Assembly: GCA_001839685.1 (NCBI GenBank)
Contig: MLAK01001223.1
Coordinates: forward strand, 1 to 25,329
From: Tritrichomonas foetus
Taxonomy: Eukaryota; Parabasalia; Tritrichomonadida; Tritrichomonadidae
DNA: 25,329 nt
Direction: 5' to 3'
Shown here: positions 1 to 9,133 of the stretch, piece after piece
Layout of the letters: each line of letters starts with the position of its first letter
Numbering within the stretch: position 1 is the stretch's first letter
The notes under the pieces: model-generated
Databases searched by the model: none
What the model was told of the DNA's origin: nothing
The model's input: only the letters and a program-made list of their open reading frames with translations
Made by a program: the position numbers and the translations under genes

Positions 1-29
1 GTTTTCTCATTCATGAATTTTGAGTTGGG

Positions 30-56
30 ATAAGTTGAAGCGAAGCTGCAACTTAT
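30..56. repeat. Short inverted repeat (hairpin) near the left edge
   Basis: ATAAGTTG at 30-37 pairs perfectly with CAACTTAT at 49-56. The loop side contains a further AGC/GCT pairing around a GAA triloop, with one A-G mismatch. A second CAACTTAT follows at 59-66, so the 3' arm is present twice. It lies about 110 bases before the ankyrin-family start codon. No function can be assigned; it could be the 3' end of a gene outside the window or a chance structure. Confidence 0.45.
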
Positions 57-165
57 CACAACTTATAGGTCTACTTCAATGAGACATCTTACGTATTTGA
101 GAATCAACGATTATTTTTTAACCATAAAAGGTGAAAATAATAGTCAAATTTGACAAAGAGTCAAA

Positions 166-1182
166 ATGAATTGCGTCAATGAAAGTGAATTCTTCAAATC
201 CAACAAAATTGCTGATCTAAAATCATCACTCAATTCTATCCTAAATCAAATTCAAAAAAATGACACAATTGATAATAATAATAATGAAAAGAAAAATACA
301 GAATACATCCATGATAATAACATCAAGTGTGAAAATTCGGTAAATATTATGCAATCTGATAGATATAATAAGATACCTCTTGATTCTATCGTGAAGATAT
401 TGGAAACAAACCCAGCAAATTCCATTCCTCACGATTCGTTATTTGACTATATCATGAATGATTTCAAAAATAGGAACAGATTTCTCAATTTTATAGATAT
501 TAATGGAATTAATGAAGAACAGCAAGATCGATTGTTTAAAGAAATCACAGCTAATAAAAGTTTACTTTTACAATCATTCATAACTAATTCGAAATTCTTT
601 TGTGATTATTTCCTGAAAATTGTTGAAGAACTTATTTTGGTCAAGAAAAACAACAATCATACATGTCCAATTGATTTATTATATCAATATATTGAAGGAC
701 AAGATTTACTTATTGATGAATTAATGAAAGTGAATCATTCACTTAATAAAGAAATCAAAATTTTAGAAAAAGACAAAAAAAGATTAAATCAAACAAACCA
801 AGAACAAGAAAAACAAATAACTAGATTAACAATGGAAGTACATCAAAAAGAAGAAACCAAGATTAAAAAACACATCAATTCATTATTATTTTTCAATAAA
901 TATGGGATCAATGGATTAAATAGTTCAAGAAATGGAATTGTTATTTATCTTCATTGGAACTCCATTCATTTTGCTTGTCTTGATGATAATATGGAAATTG
1001 TAAAAGACATTTGTAATAATTACCCAAGCCAACTTAACTCAAGAACAATTTCTTTCTCAGCTTTTGGAATTTATCGGTTATTCATAAGAAAACGTAAAAT
1101 TGTGATTAATGGTATTTTTCATTATTTAGTGAATAATCATTTATTTATTGAACTATTTCTATTCTATTTCATACAAAATTAA
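166..1182 (+). CDS. Ankyrin-repeat family protein, N-terminal part (probably truncated)
   Basis: This 338-residue frame starts at an ATG preceded by an AT-rich leader. Residues about 70-130 (for example IPLDSIVKILETNP, then a helical stretch) resemble the N-terminal helical module that precedes ankyrin repeats in the large trichomonad ankyrin families. A lysine- and glutamate-rich coiled coil covers about 180-235. One ankyrin-like unit is visible near residue 265 (SIHFACLDDNMEIVKDIC). After it the frame runs into hydrophobic, non-ankyrin sequence and stops. More ankyrin units follow in another frame at 1217 and 1718, so the reading frame is probably broken near residue 285. Family members normally end in many uninterrupted repeats. 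What is seen: one good repeat and downstream out-of-frame repeats. Inference: a decaying member of an expanded gene family, protein-binding if still expressed. Confidence 0.6.
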   Translation: MNCVNESEFFKSNKIADLKSSLNSILNQIQKNDTIDNNNNEKKNTEYIHDNNIKCENSVNIMQSDRYNKIPLDSIVKILETNPANSIPHDSLFDYIMNDFKNRNRFLNFIDINGINEEQQDRLFKEITANKSLLLQSFITNSKFFCDYFLKIVEELILVKKNNNHTCPIDLLYQYIEGQDLLIDELMKVNHSLNKEIKILEKDKKRLNQTNQEQEKQITRLTMEVHQKEETKIKKHINSLLFFNKYGINGLNSSRNGIVIYLHWNSIHFACLDDNMEIVKDICNNYPSQLNSRTISFSAFGIYRLFIRKRKIVINGIFHYLVNNHLFIELFLFYFIQN

Positions 1183-1216
1183 ATTTTTGATTTAATATTA
1201 TATTTAATATGTATAC

Positions 1217-1933
1217 TGGACATCATTACATATAGCTTGTGCATTAGAGAATACAAAAATAGTGAAATTTTTAATGAATCATCCATATATCAACTGTAAT
1301 TGTCAAATAGTTTTTTGTTTGTTTTAATGGAGTTTGCTGATTGCTTATGATATAGTTTTTGATCATATCAATTACAGTTCACTATCTAATTATTGGAATT
1401 TATATAAAATTTTAAAGTGTTTTCATGAAATTTAATATTGTATCATTACTTTTTATTAGAGTTAACAACTATATTGATCAAGTTTTATCTTTAAAATGAC
1501 CAGGTTTTCTGTTATTTACTATGGTTTTATCAATATCTTCTAAAATTTGCTTTAATCCTTTATCAAGTTAAATATTTTCATTCATATTGTATCATTATTT
1601 TGATTGGAGTTTGTCCAATTAAATTTAATTTAGTTTTATGCAATTTTCTTTTTGTGTTAAAATTCTTTTTTGCAAAGTTTTAGTGTTGATTTATGGCGTT
1701 TGTTTTTAGCTTTTGATTCTCCTTTGCATATAGCTGTAAAATTAAATAATATAGAACTGATTCAGATTCTATTAAATCATCAATTCATCGATATAAGCAT
1801 CAAAAATAGTGACATAATGAAAACTATTTACAATGTTTCTTCAATTGTTTATAAAACGCCAATAGACTGTTGTAAATTCCATAGGACAAGAAAAATTCTA
1901 GAATATAGGAAAGTGTTTCCAATTTTGGAATGA
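1217..1933 (+). pseudogene. Ankyrin-repeat remnants downstream of the broken gene
   Basis: Two ankyrin units lie in the second reading frame, both out of frame with the gene upstream. The first runs from 1217 (SLHIACALENTKIVKFLMNH) and reaches a TAA at 1325. The second runs from about 1718 (SPLHIAVKLNNIELIQILLN) and continues through a terminal half-repeat (TPIDCC) to a stop at 1931-1933. Between them, 1328-1700 has stops in every frame and no recognisable repeat, though two stretches near 1423-1470 and 1576-1612 share the words TATTGTATCATTA and resemble diverged copies of one unit. The open frame around the second unit has no ATG start. This is best read as the 3' end of the same ankyrin gene after frameshifts and decay. 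Confidence 0.65.
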
Positions 1934-2165
1934 TTAAATGATCTATATTTTCCATTGTTCAATATATATTCATTTTGAATGAATACACTCCCTAAATAAG
2001 ATATATATTATAATGATGTACACAGGATAGAGCATTCCTTTCAGAAGAGTAAACATAAATAAACTATTGATATCTTCATGTTATAATATATTTTCACTTT
2101 TTATGGCCAAATAAACATTAAAAAAGTTAAAATTCGACAAAAAAGCACGTTTAAAATAAAAACAA

Positions 2166-5100
2166 ATGAAGGCGACTTTGGATTCTCTTTGCTATGAAAT
2201 GGAAAAATACCCCAATAAAGTTGATGTACAAATCAAATGCATTCATGGTTTAGGACCAGTTTTAAAATCCGAGAAAGACGAAGAAATTTTTCAGCGAGCT
2301 CTCGATTGTGTTGCAGCAGCGATTTCAAATAACAATGGCGAACCAAATATCATAGTAACAGCTATTCAAATGTTTATGACGTTAATTCAATACCCAAAAA
2401 TATGGCCGATGTTATTAAATTCAGATATTGTGAACCAGTTAATTACAATAACGAGTATTGTGAAAGACGATGAACAGATAAGCGATTTATCATTAACAGC
2501 AATTGAAAAATTGATTCAAATTCCAACAATGAGAAATCAATTTAATGATAATCTTTTTGTTAAAGTGTTAATAGCCGTCTCAAGATTAAATACTAAATCA
2601 GAAGCACATGCAAATCATACCATTAATATTAGTATGCTGCTTGATCCTAGCTTAGGAATAGTTTTGAAAAAGCTTTGTTCAATTTTAATCATTTATTCTC
2701 AAAATTTCTTAAATGAAGAAGAGCTTCAAGCAAGATTGTTACATTCTTTTTTAAATATCGCAACAAGCGAAATCTTACATGAAATTGCATCAGTTGCTTT
2801 GCCACATTTTGTTCAAATCTCTGATTATTATCCAAATGATTTTGTTATTTTTAAAAATGTGCTAATTTTGGCAACACGCTCACCATCAGAATATTGTCCT
2901 AAATCGCTTGTTGATTCCATTCTATTACATAGTGAACGTTTAATTAAAAATGGTGATGTTTTAGCTACAGCAATTTCTATACTTGCATCAAAAATGAAAC
3001 CTGATGACATACCGCCGAGTGTGATTCCATTATCTTATTATGCAATGATGAGTTTAATATCTGATCAAAAGTATGTGAAACAAGCGCTCACTGTATGCTT
3101 TCATGGACTTTCAAAGGTTCATGGCGAATGTCCACCAAATATTAATTTATTGTCAGCTATGTCATCAATTTTGATGATTCATTCCGATAATGCTTCAATT
3201 ATTAGAAGAACATCGGTGGTTATTCATTTACTAGTTCATTATTTAGATCAATTAGCAGAAAATGTTATTGCACAATCATTGTTAAAAGTAGCTAATGCAA
3301 TGATTGATGATCCAAAAACAGTTTCAATCGCAGTGTTATCCTTGGCTAGCTTTATAAATGAAAGTAAAATTTTTGGTTCTCAACTTGATAAAGCAAAGAA
3401 TATTAGTATGATTAATTCAATTATCGAAAAAAATAAAGATGATGTTGTAATTACCACCAATTGTTTAATTATATTAAGAGCAATTGTTTTATCTAAATAT
3501 GAATTTGATAGATTCATAGAATTATCAGCTGATAAGAAATCTATTTATCAAATTGATTCTTCAATTTGTGCACATGCAATCAAAGAATCTCTTGATGATT
3601 TATTAATTGTGAAAGCTGCTTTATTATTAATGTCACCAACTGTTGAAGAATCAGATATTATTTCCAAAGCCATGAACAAATATTCATCAGATCCAGAAGT
3701 AATGATTAGCGGTTTGTCACAAAATTGTTTTGATATAGACGCAATTACTGCAGCTGTCTTATTATGTAAAGAAGATGCACTTAGATATGCATTGCCTATT
3801 CTTGATAAAACAAAGGAAAAGCTTCCAACACAACTCATTGAATATCTTCTTTCTTTAGATAGGCAGGATGTAATTGAAACTTTGCTATTACATGCAAATA
3901 GAGCATCAAGTGAATTTATTGGAAATCAATTTCAATTAACTTATGTTTCACAAATACCTCTTGCTCATGAGTTATACCGAAATAATTTATTTGAGCCAAA
4001 AGAAACTGATTATAATCTTATTCTTCAGGCAATGTATGAATCTATGTTTAATCCAAAGCAATTAATTGCTTCTTTATTTTTTGTCAAGCAATTTGGGATT
4101 GATGATGAAGCATTCCCATTTTTGATTAATTCTATTAAACAAAACCCAGGAAAAAGTGAAATTGTTTCTAATTGCGCCGAATTTATCACTTCCTTCAGGC
4201 CATCTGAAAAGATTCAAGAAACTGCTTTTGAAGTGAATGCAATTTCTATTGTAGCAAATGCAATGCAATTAAACCAAAATAATTCTGATACAATAACAAA
4301 ATGCATGAATTTACTTCACTTCTTCTCATATTTTCAAAATCTTGATAGTCTATTTGTTCAGACTTTATCAATTCCACTTATTATAGATATGGCCAAAAAG
4401 TATCCAAAATGTATTCAGACAATGTGCTCGATATTTGCGAATATTATCAGAGATTCAAATATTGCTAATTATTTGACAAATATGAATATATCAAAACTAA
4501 TTTTCAAAAATTTTGGAAGACATTGCTATCAACTCGTTATAGAATTACTTGAACAGTGTAATATGCCTATTACAAAAGAACAATTCGATATAGTAATTGC
4601 TGATTTAAGTGCCAAAGGACAACCAACAGCAATGGAAGCTTATAATTTATTACGTATTATTCAAATGTGCTTCCAAATGAATCTTCGTCCGAAAAAGTCA
4701 ATGAAATATCAACTATTAATTCCATTTTTAAATGTTTTCCCAAGCGAAACATTAATTGTTCAAATTGTGGCGGAACTACTTCCTGAAACAAAAGGATATG
4801 AAGATGATAATGAACTTCTTTTTGCCCTTCTTGAAGCTTTGAGATCTAATCAACAAAATAAAGATGTTGTTACATCAATTATTGTTCTTTTACCGAAATT
4901 TGAAAAGCATAAAAATACATTGAATGCAAATTCAACAATTGAACTTATGCTTAATTTGGTCGATCGTTACAAGAGAGATGTTTTAATTTCATCATGTGCA
5001 TTTGAAATTCTCAAAGGCCATCCAGAATCATTTCATGCTGCAGTTACTTCTTTATCTTGTTTTAAAGATAAACAAGCAATTCTTGTAGTTGCTCAATGCA

Positions 5101-6041
5101 TCATTTCTTATATTACAGAAATTGATCCATCTGAATCATTAGGACAAATTCTCAAAGCAATTAAAGTTAATAATGACAATTGCGATATTTGCTCATATTT
5201 AACACCAGCTGCTTTCTTTTGTTCTACAAATGAGCAAACATATGATGCTTTAATCAAATATATCAATATATTAGCTAATACATGCGTGAAATTTGTAAAT
5301 AATGTTAATATATGTCGAGCAGTAGTTGGAATTATTTGTAATTTATCAGAAGCTTCACATTTTATTTTACAATTATTACAAACACCAACATGTGTAATTA
5401 TGTCTATGAAATCACACCCTAAAGATGAACAATTAATTACAGCGGCTTGTAATGTCATTTCAAATTTTGCTCTAAATGGAAAAGGAAAATTATATATTGA
5501 TGCAATTCCTGTATTAATTTTAGCTTTAAAAAATCGTGTCAATCTTCAGCTTGTTTGTCAAACAATCATAGATTTAGGAGAACTCGTTGATGATTTTTCT
5601 GGAGCAGTAGCTGAAGAATTAATGTTAATCATTAAGAAAGAACAAAATAAAATTATTCCATCAAAATGCTTATTAGTAATATCTGCATGTGAAGGAAGTC
5701 AAGAAGCAATATTCAGTAAACTTCCGGTTATATTTGAAACAATCACTACGTCAACAGATGATGAGTTAACAGCTGTAATGCTTGGAATTTCATCTAATCT
5801 TAGTGATCACCAAAAACTGAGGATGTTTGAACCATTTATTCCACAGTTAATAACAATGATGAGAGATCAAAGAGGAAGAAATGCGATTCCTGCTGCAGGT
5901 TGTTGTTTGAATCTTGCTCGAAATAGACCAGAAAGTTTAATTCAGTTTATTGATACTTTTGCTCTGATAAGTGAATCATCAAAAGGTGACCTAGGAAAAA
6001 TTTGTGGAAGCGTAAGAGATGAACTTCTGTTATCCAAGTGA
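2166..6041 (+). CDS. Large ARM/HEAT-type alpha-solenoid protein
   Basis: A single uninterrupted frame encodes 1291 residues. It consists of repeated pairs of amphipathic helices with Leu/Ile/Val and small residues at regular spacing, without signal peptide, membrane segment or low-complexity region. Near the C-terminus, units such as AACNVISNFALNGKGK and AAGCCLNLARNRPES look like armadillo repeats. The fold is therefore most likely one continuous ARM/HEAT superhelix, a protein-binding scaffold. No catalytic motif is visible and I do not recognise an orthologue in other eukaryotes. The start codon at 2166 is the first ATG after an AT-rich leader that carries TCACTTT about 66 bases upstream. 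GC-rich codons are concentrated in the first 350 bases. The solenoid fold is reasonably sure; cellular role unknown. Confidence 0.85.
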   Translation: MKATLDSLCYEMEKYPNKVDVQIKCIHGLGPVLKSEKDEEIFQRALDCVAAAISNNNGEPNIIVTAIQMFMTLIQYPKIWPMLLNSDIVNQLITITSIVKDDEQISDLSLTAIEKLIQIPTMRNQFNDNLFVKVLIAVSRLNTKSEAHANHTINISMLLDPSLGIVLKKLCSILIIYSQNFLNEEELQARLLHSFLNIATSEILHEIASVALPHFVQISDYYPNDFVIFKNVLILATRSPSEYCPKSLVDSILLHSERLIKNGDVLATAISILASKMKPDDIPPSVIPLSYYAMMSLISDQKYVKQALTVCFHGLSKVHGECPPNINLLSAMSSILMIHSDNASIIRRTSVVIHLLVHYLDQLAENVIAQSLLKVANAMIDDPKTVSIAVLSLASFINESKIFGSQLDKAKNISMINSIIEKNKDDVVITTNCLIILRAIVLSKYEFDRFIELSADKKSIYQIDSSICAHAIKESLDDLLIVKAALLLMSPTVEESDIISKAMNKYSSDPEVMISGLSQNCFDIDAITAAVLLCKEDALRYALPILDKTKEKLPTQLIEYLLSLDRQDVIETLLLHANRASSEFIGNQFQLTYVSQIPLAHELYRNNLFEPKETDYNLILQAMYESMFNPKQLIASLFFVKQFGIDDEAFPFLINSIKQNPGKSEIVSNCAEFITSFRPSEKIQETAFEVNAISIVANAMQLNQNNSDTITKCMNLLHFFSYFQNLDSLFVQTLSIPLIIDMAKKYPKCIQTMCSIFANIIRDSNIANYLTNMNISKLIFKNFGRHCYQLVIELLEQCNMPITKEQFDIVIADLSAKGQPTAMEAYNLLRIIQMCFQMNLRPKKSMKYQLLIPFLNVFPSETLIVQIVAELLPETKGYEDDNELLFALLEALRSNQQNKDVVTSIIVLLPKFEKHKNTLNANSTIELMLNLVDRYKRDVLISSCAFEILKGHPESFHAAVTSLSCFKDKQAILVVAQCIISYITEIDPSESLGQILKAIKVNNDNCDICSYLTPAAFFCSTNEQTYDALIKYINILANTCVKFVNNVNICRAVVGIICNLSEASHFILQLLQTPTCVIMSMKSHPKDEQLITAACNVISNFALNGKGKLYIDAIPVLILALKNRVNLQLVCQTIIDLGELVDDFSGAVAEELMLIIKKEQNKIIPSKCLLVISACEGSQEAIFSKLPVIFETITTSTDDELTAVMLGISSNLSDHQKLRMFEPFIPQLITMMRDQRGRNAIPAAGCCLNLARNRPESLIQFIDTFALISESSKGDLGKICGSVRDELLLSK

Positions 6042-6635
6042 TCAATTATTTTTATTTTTGTGTTTTTTTATAAACTATTTGTATTTATAATTTTCTATTT
6101 TTGATGAGTAAGAATATATAATTACCATTATATACAGATGTTTGGAAAACATATGATAGAATTTTCTGGTGGCAGAAGTTGAGTTATGAAATATCATGAA
6201 GTTTATTTCAACAATAATTGTTCGAATGCGAAGAAATGTATTGTTTCTATAAATGAGATGATACAATTAACTGAAAGAACAAATATTGGGTTTTCCGAAA
6301 ACATTGATGATCATAAGATTCGCATGTATTGAAAAGTACTTTCTATCTATTCTCATCTTAGGGATCCAATGTATGGAATACTTTGTATGAGTAACAAGCA
6401 TTTTCTCAAATAACAGTAATGATATTACATTTCTCAACTTCGTCGTACAAAAAATTGCCAACATTTGTTTTTTAACTTAATTATATCATAATTTTAATAT
6501 ATCCAAAATATGAAGGTCATTTTGTTGTCAGATTTGACTTTCACTACATCATGTGAATTGATGTGCTAAATTTTAAGAAAATTCACATATTAAGCGGTTA
6601 GAAGGTGAATATCAAATGGCCATTTAAGTTTTGAA
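6042..6635. other. Intergenic gap, no confirmed gene
   Basis: About 594 bases lie between the solenoid gene and the lectin gene. Two frames are unusually open: on the minus strand 6464 to 6075 with a single internal stop near 6267, and on the plus strand 6186 to 6332 (48 codons) followed, after one TGA, by 26 more codons. Neither resembles a known family. The right end carries the lectin promoter region, including CTTTCAC at 6537-6543. Confidence 0.4.
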
Positions 6636-7901
6636 ATGCTTTTTCTCTATTTTTCTCTTGGATCAGCTCTACTAAATAGAACGTTCATAGCCAGAAGTTC
6701 GAGCTTTTCTAAAGAGTGGGAATATTCTGGCGCCGCTTTGTACGAAAATCAAATATTGGATTTGGTCAAAAAAGAAAATGAAGATTTCGGAGCTGCCTGG
6801 TGCACTTATCGCTTGCCGTTAACATATTATTCGCTAAATTTCACATTCGAAATACCGACCGGAGATTCTGCCATGTCGCAATTTGGAATATGGCTTTCTA
6901 AAGATTTTGGATTAAGCGGAAATGTTTTCGGAGGTCCACTTTGCTTAAAAGGTTTAGGAATACTTTTCAAAATTTCCAAGGGAAAGCTAGAGATTCAAAT
7001 CGTCGAAAAATCGAAAAGCGAGTTATTTGAAGTTCAAAATTTCACCCCATCTTTTCAAATCGCACCAAAGTCGTCAAAATTGAATGTAGTCATTTCCAAA
7101 GGTACAAAATTAGTAATAACTGTTGTAGTTGATAATGAAAAGCATCAAATTCATGAAAATCGAGATTTTGTATTGAAAAAGTCATGGATTGGAGTAACCG
7201 CTAAAAATGACCAGAATAAATCACCTTTGAAAATTACATCAATTTTGATTAAGATATATAATGAAACAAATTCGATCAATCAAGAAATAATTCAATCAGA
7301 ATCTTATCATCAAAGAAAAGAAATAATTGAATATATTCATAATTTATCCCAAAAAATTAACAATGAAAGTTTCAAACCAAATTCAAGCGAGATTGTAAAA
7401 GTAGTTGATAATTTAAATTATGCAGTCGAATCAATTTCAGATCCAATTGATCTTAATTCAATAATTTCACAAACAATGATCCCTTTTACTGCAAACTGGC
7501 AAAAAAGAAACGTGAAAATGGGAAAACAAACAACACAATTTGTGAAAAAAATAAAAGAAGAATTAAATGCAGTTGAACAGCAATTTGAGACTTTTAAAAA
7601 AGATATAACTAGACAATTCACCAAATTCTATAAAAATATTTCTAATGTCGAAGACATGCTTTACTATGGTGTCATCAGTTTTGAATTTGAATATAATTCA
7701 AAGATCAGAGATGAAAAGAACAATATTACCAAAAATACTCAGGTTTTATACATCCTTTTATTTTGTGTACTTGAAGCCATTTTTGTTGCACTTTATTTCA
7801 TAGATAAATGGATTGAAAATAATCAAAATAACACTACAAAAGTTGTTAAGCGCAAGAAAAGGAGAACTAGAGTGCGAATCAACGGAGTAATGACTGCTTG
7901 A
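6636..7901 (+). CDS. Membrane-anchored L-type lectin (ERGIC-53/VIP36 family)
   Basis: The 421-residue product starts with a hydrophobic signal peptide (residues 1-12). Residues about 20-215 form a legume-type (L-type) lectin beta-sandwich: WEYSGAAL is followed by an FGIWLSKDFGLSGNVFGG stretch that matches the DGIALWYTRD...GPVFG segment of VIP36/ERGIC-53. A helical, charged stalk covers about 220-350. One transmembrane helix (about 370-390) leads to a basic cytosolic tail of about 30 residues (KRKKRRTRVR). Known members are ER-Golgi cargo receptors for glycoproteins. The strand that normally carries the Ca2+/mannose aspartate and asparagine (DTYPND-type) reads GILFKISKGK, so the canonical sugar site seems absent. 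The tail has no obvious C-terminal KKxx or diphenylalanine export signal. Topology and family are fairly sure; sugar binding is doubtful. Confidence 0.75.
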   Translation: MLFLYFSLGSALLNRTFIARSSSFSKEWEYSGAALYENQILDLVKKENEDFGAAWCTYRLPLTYYSLNFTFEIPTGDSAMSQFGIWLSKDFGLSGNVFGGPLCLKGLGILFKISKGKLEIQIVEKSKSELFEVQNFTPSFQIAPKSSKLNVVISKGTKLVITVVVDNEKHQIHENRDFVLKKSWIGVTAKNDQNKSPLKITSILIKIYNETNSINQEIIQSESYHQRKEIIEYIHNLSQKINNESFKPNSSEIVKVVDNLNYAVESISDPIDLNSIISQTMIPFTANWQKRNVKMGKQTTQFVKKIKEELNAVEQQFETFKKDITRQFTKFYKNISNVEDMLYYGVISFEFEYNSKIRDEKNNITKNTQVLYILLFCVLEAIFVALYFIDKWIENNQNNTTKVVKRKKRRTRVRINGVMTA

Positions 7902-8331
7902 TTTTTTTTCTTATTCTTTTTGTTAATAAATACATAAATAAAACTTTCTTTTCTAATTTTTCTGCTCTCTTTAACTCATTTATTAATATTCCACTGTGAG
8001 TTGTTTAAAATTATGTAGTTAATACTAGTATTAACTCGATCGAAAAATGTAATAAACTTTCTAATTTTACGATCTGTGAATTATTAACTAAATAATAGGG
8101 AAAATCCTGTTCGGATATTTAATAATAATATTGAAAAAAAGGACAAACATATTGGTTTATTGGGTGAAATTAAATCAACATAAATTCAGAAATTTTTGAT
8201 TAAAACATAAAATCGATTTTTAGAAATAAAACAAAACATGATTTTATAATTTTTTTTTATTGAATCAGTAAAAACAAATAAAAGCAAAGGAACTGCACCC
8301 GTTGAGAAAACAGTGAGATTTAAAAAAGTTT
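7902..8331. other. Convergent intergenic gap
   Basis: This 430-base AT-rich gap separates two converging genes, so it holds two 3' ends. The only distinct structure is the perfect 20-base palindrome at 8017-8036. No open frame or RNA gene was recognised. Confidence 0.5.
8017..8036. repeat. Perfect 20-bp palindrome
   Basis: AGTTAATACTAGTATTAACT is its own reverse complement across all 20 bases. It sits 116 bases after the lectin stop, between convergent 3' ends, and has no loop. A dyad of this length could bind a dimeric protein or form a cruciform; its position argues against a promoter operator. Confidence 0.6.
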
Positions 8332-8727
8332 TCATTCTTCTGCCATTTGAGCTTCAACTTTGTCAGCAAGCTGAAGCATTATCATTTTCTTATCGGCGAG
8401 TTCACGCCTCATTCGTGCTTTTTTAATTTCTACTTCTGTAAGAATGTTTAATAAAATCTCACACTCAATTTGGAGTTGTGCATTTTTTGTCTTCATTTCT
8501 TTAATATCCAGCATTGAAGGGTTGGCGTTTTTATTAGGTTCTTTTAATCTGGAATTGACCCAAGATGTATCCTCCCATCGAAGGTTGGCATCACCAAGCT
8601 TCATTTCAATTGGCACATTTGCCTCTGCTTTCCTTGGAATTCCAAACTGATCTGGTTTAGATTTTAGCTTTGATCCAATTCCCAAAAACCCTGGTTTAGT
8701 CCATTTTGGTAGATTTGGGCCCTTCAT
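8332..8727 (-). CDS. Chibby-family basal body protein
   Basis: The product has 131 residues, close to the about 126 of animal Chibby (CBY1). The order of parts matches: a basic, proline- and glycine-containing N-terminus (residues 1-40), then the Chibby signature KLGDANLRWEDTSWV (residues 43-57, compare LxFExGxW in CBY1), then a C-terminal coiled coil (about 72-131) with ILLNILTEVE in the place of ILLDMLSE. In animals and flagellates this family sits at the distal mother centriole or ciliary transition zone and supports basal-body docking. A trichomonad with several flagella would plausibly use it there. The gene converges on the lectin gene and shares an upstream gap with the KDEL receptor 3' end. 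Assignment rests on motif recognition only. Confidence 0.7.
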   Translation of the reverse strand: MKGPNLPKWTKPGFLGIGSKLKSKPDQFGIPRKAEANVPIEMKLGDANLRWEDTSWVNSRLKEPNKNANPSMLDIKEMKTKNAQLQIECEILLNILTEVEIKKARMRRELADKKMIMLQLADKVEAQMAEE

Positions 8728-9039
8728 ATCAAGCTTTTTTTAAAAAAATGTAACAGTTTTCTGTCAATTTCGCATATATTTTCAATTCAAAACAAATTAA
8801 TAAACGTGCATATTCTTCAATATTTTTTCTCGGGGTTTAGATTATAATAGTCCATCTTCTTTTCAAATTGGAATTATTTGGATGTATTGGAGCTATATAT
8901 TCAATATCTAACATATAAGTATACAAGTAAATCTTGTGATTTAAACAATTCATTAAAAAATAACGAGAAAGAAAAAAACTCAACAACTATTGTGAATTAA
9001 TTCAGCCATTTAATATGGTCAATTTCATTGTGTCAAATT

Positions 9040-9082
<43 letters not shown>

Positions 9083-9133
9083 GCAGAAGTTATAGAATAG
9101 AAAACTGTATATACTTTATTAATGAATATAATT
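8728..9133. other. Intergenic gap with long homopolymer
   Basis: The gap holds the Chibby-gene promoter region (minus strand) and the 3' flank of the KDEL receptor. Apart from the A39 run it is featureless AT-rich sequence. Confidence 0.5.
9043..9081. repeat. A39 homopolymer tract
   Basis: Thirty-nine consecutive A residues on the plus strand (T39 in the sense of the KDEL receptor gene), starting 52 bases beyond that gene's stop. No coding remnant precedes the run and I see no target-site duplication, so a retroposed poly(A) tail is not supported. The exact length in the genome is uncertain because such runs are error-prone. Confidence 0.85.

Noticed and set aside
5108..5542. 144-codon antisense frame inside the solenoid gene
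   Set aside because: It is a shadow of a long, clean sense gene and has no recognisable domain.
8728..9081. Retroposed sequence ending in the A39 tail
   Set aside because: No coding or RNA remnant precedes the tail and no target-site duplication flanks it.
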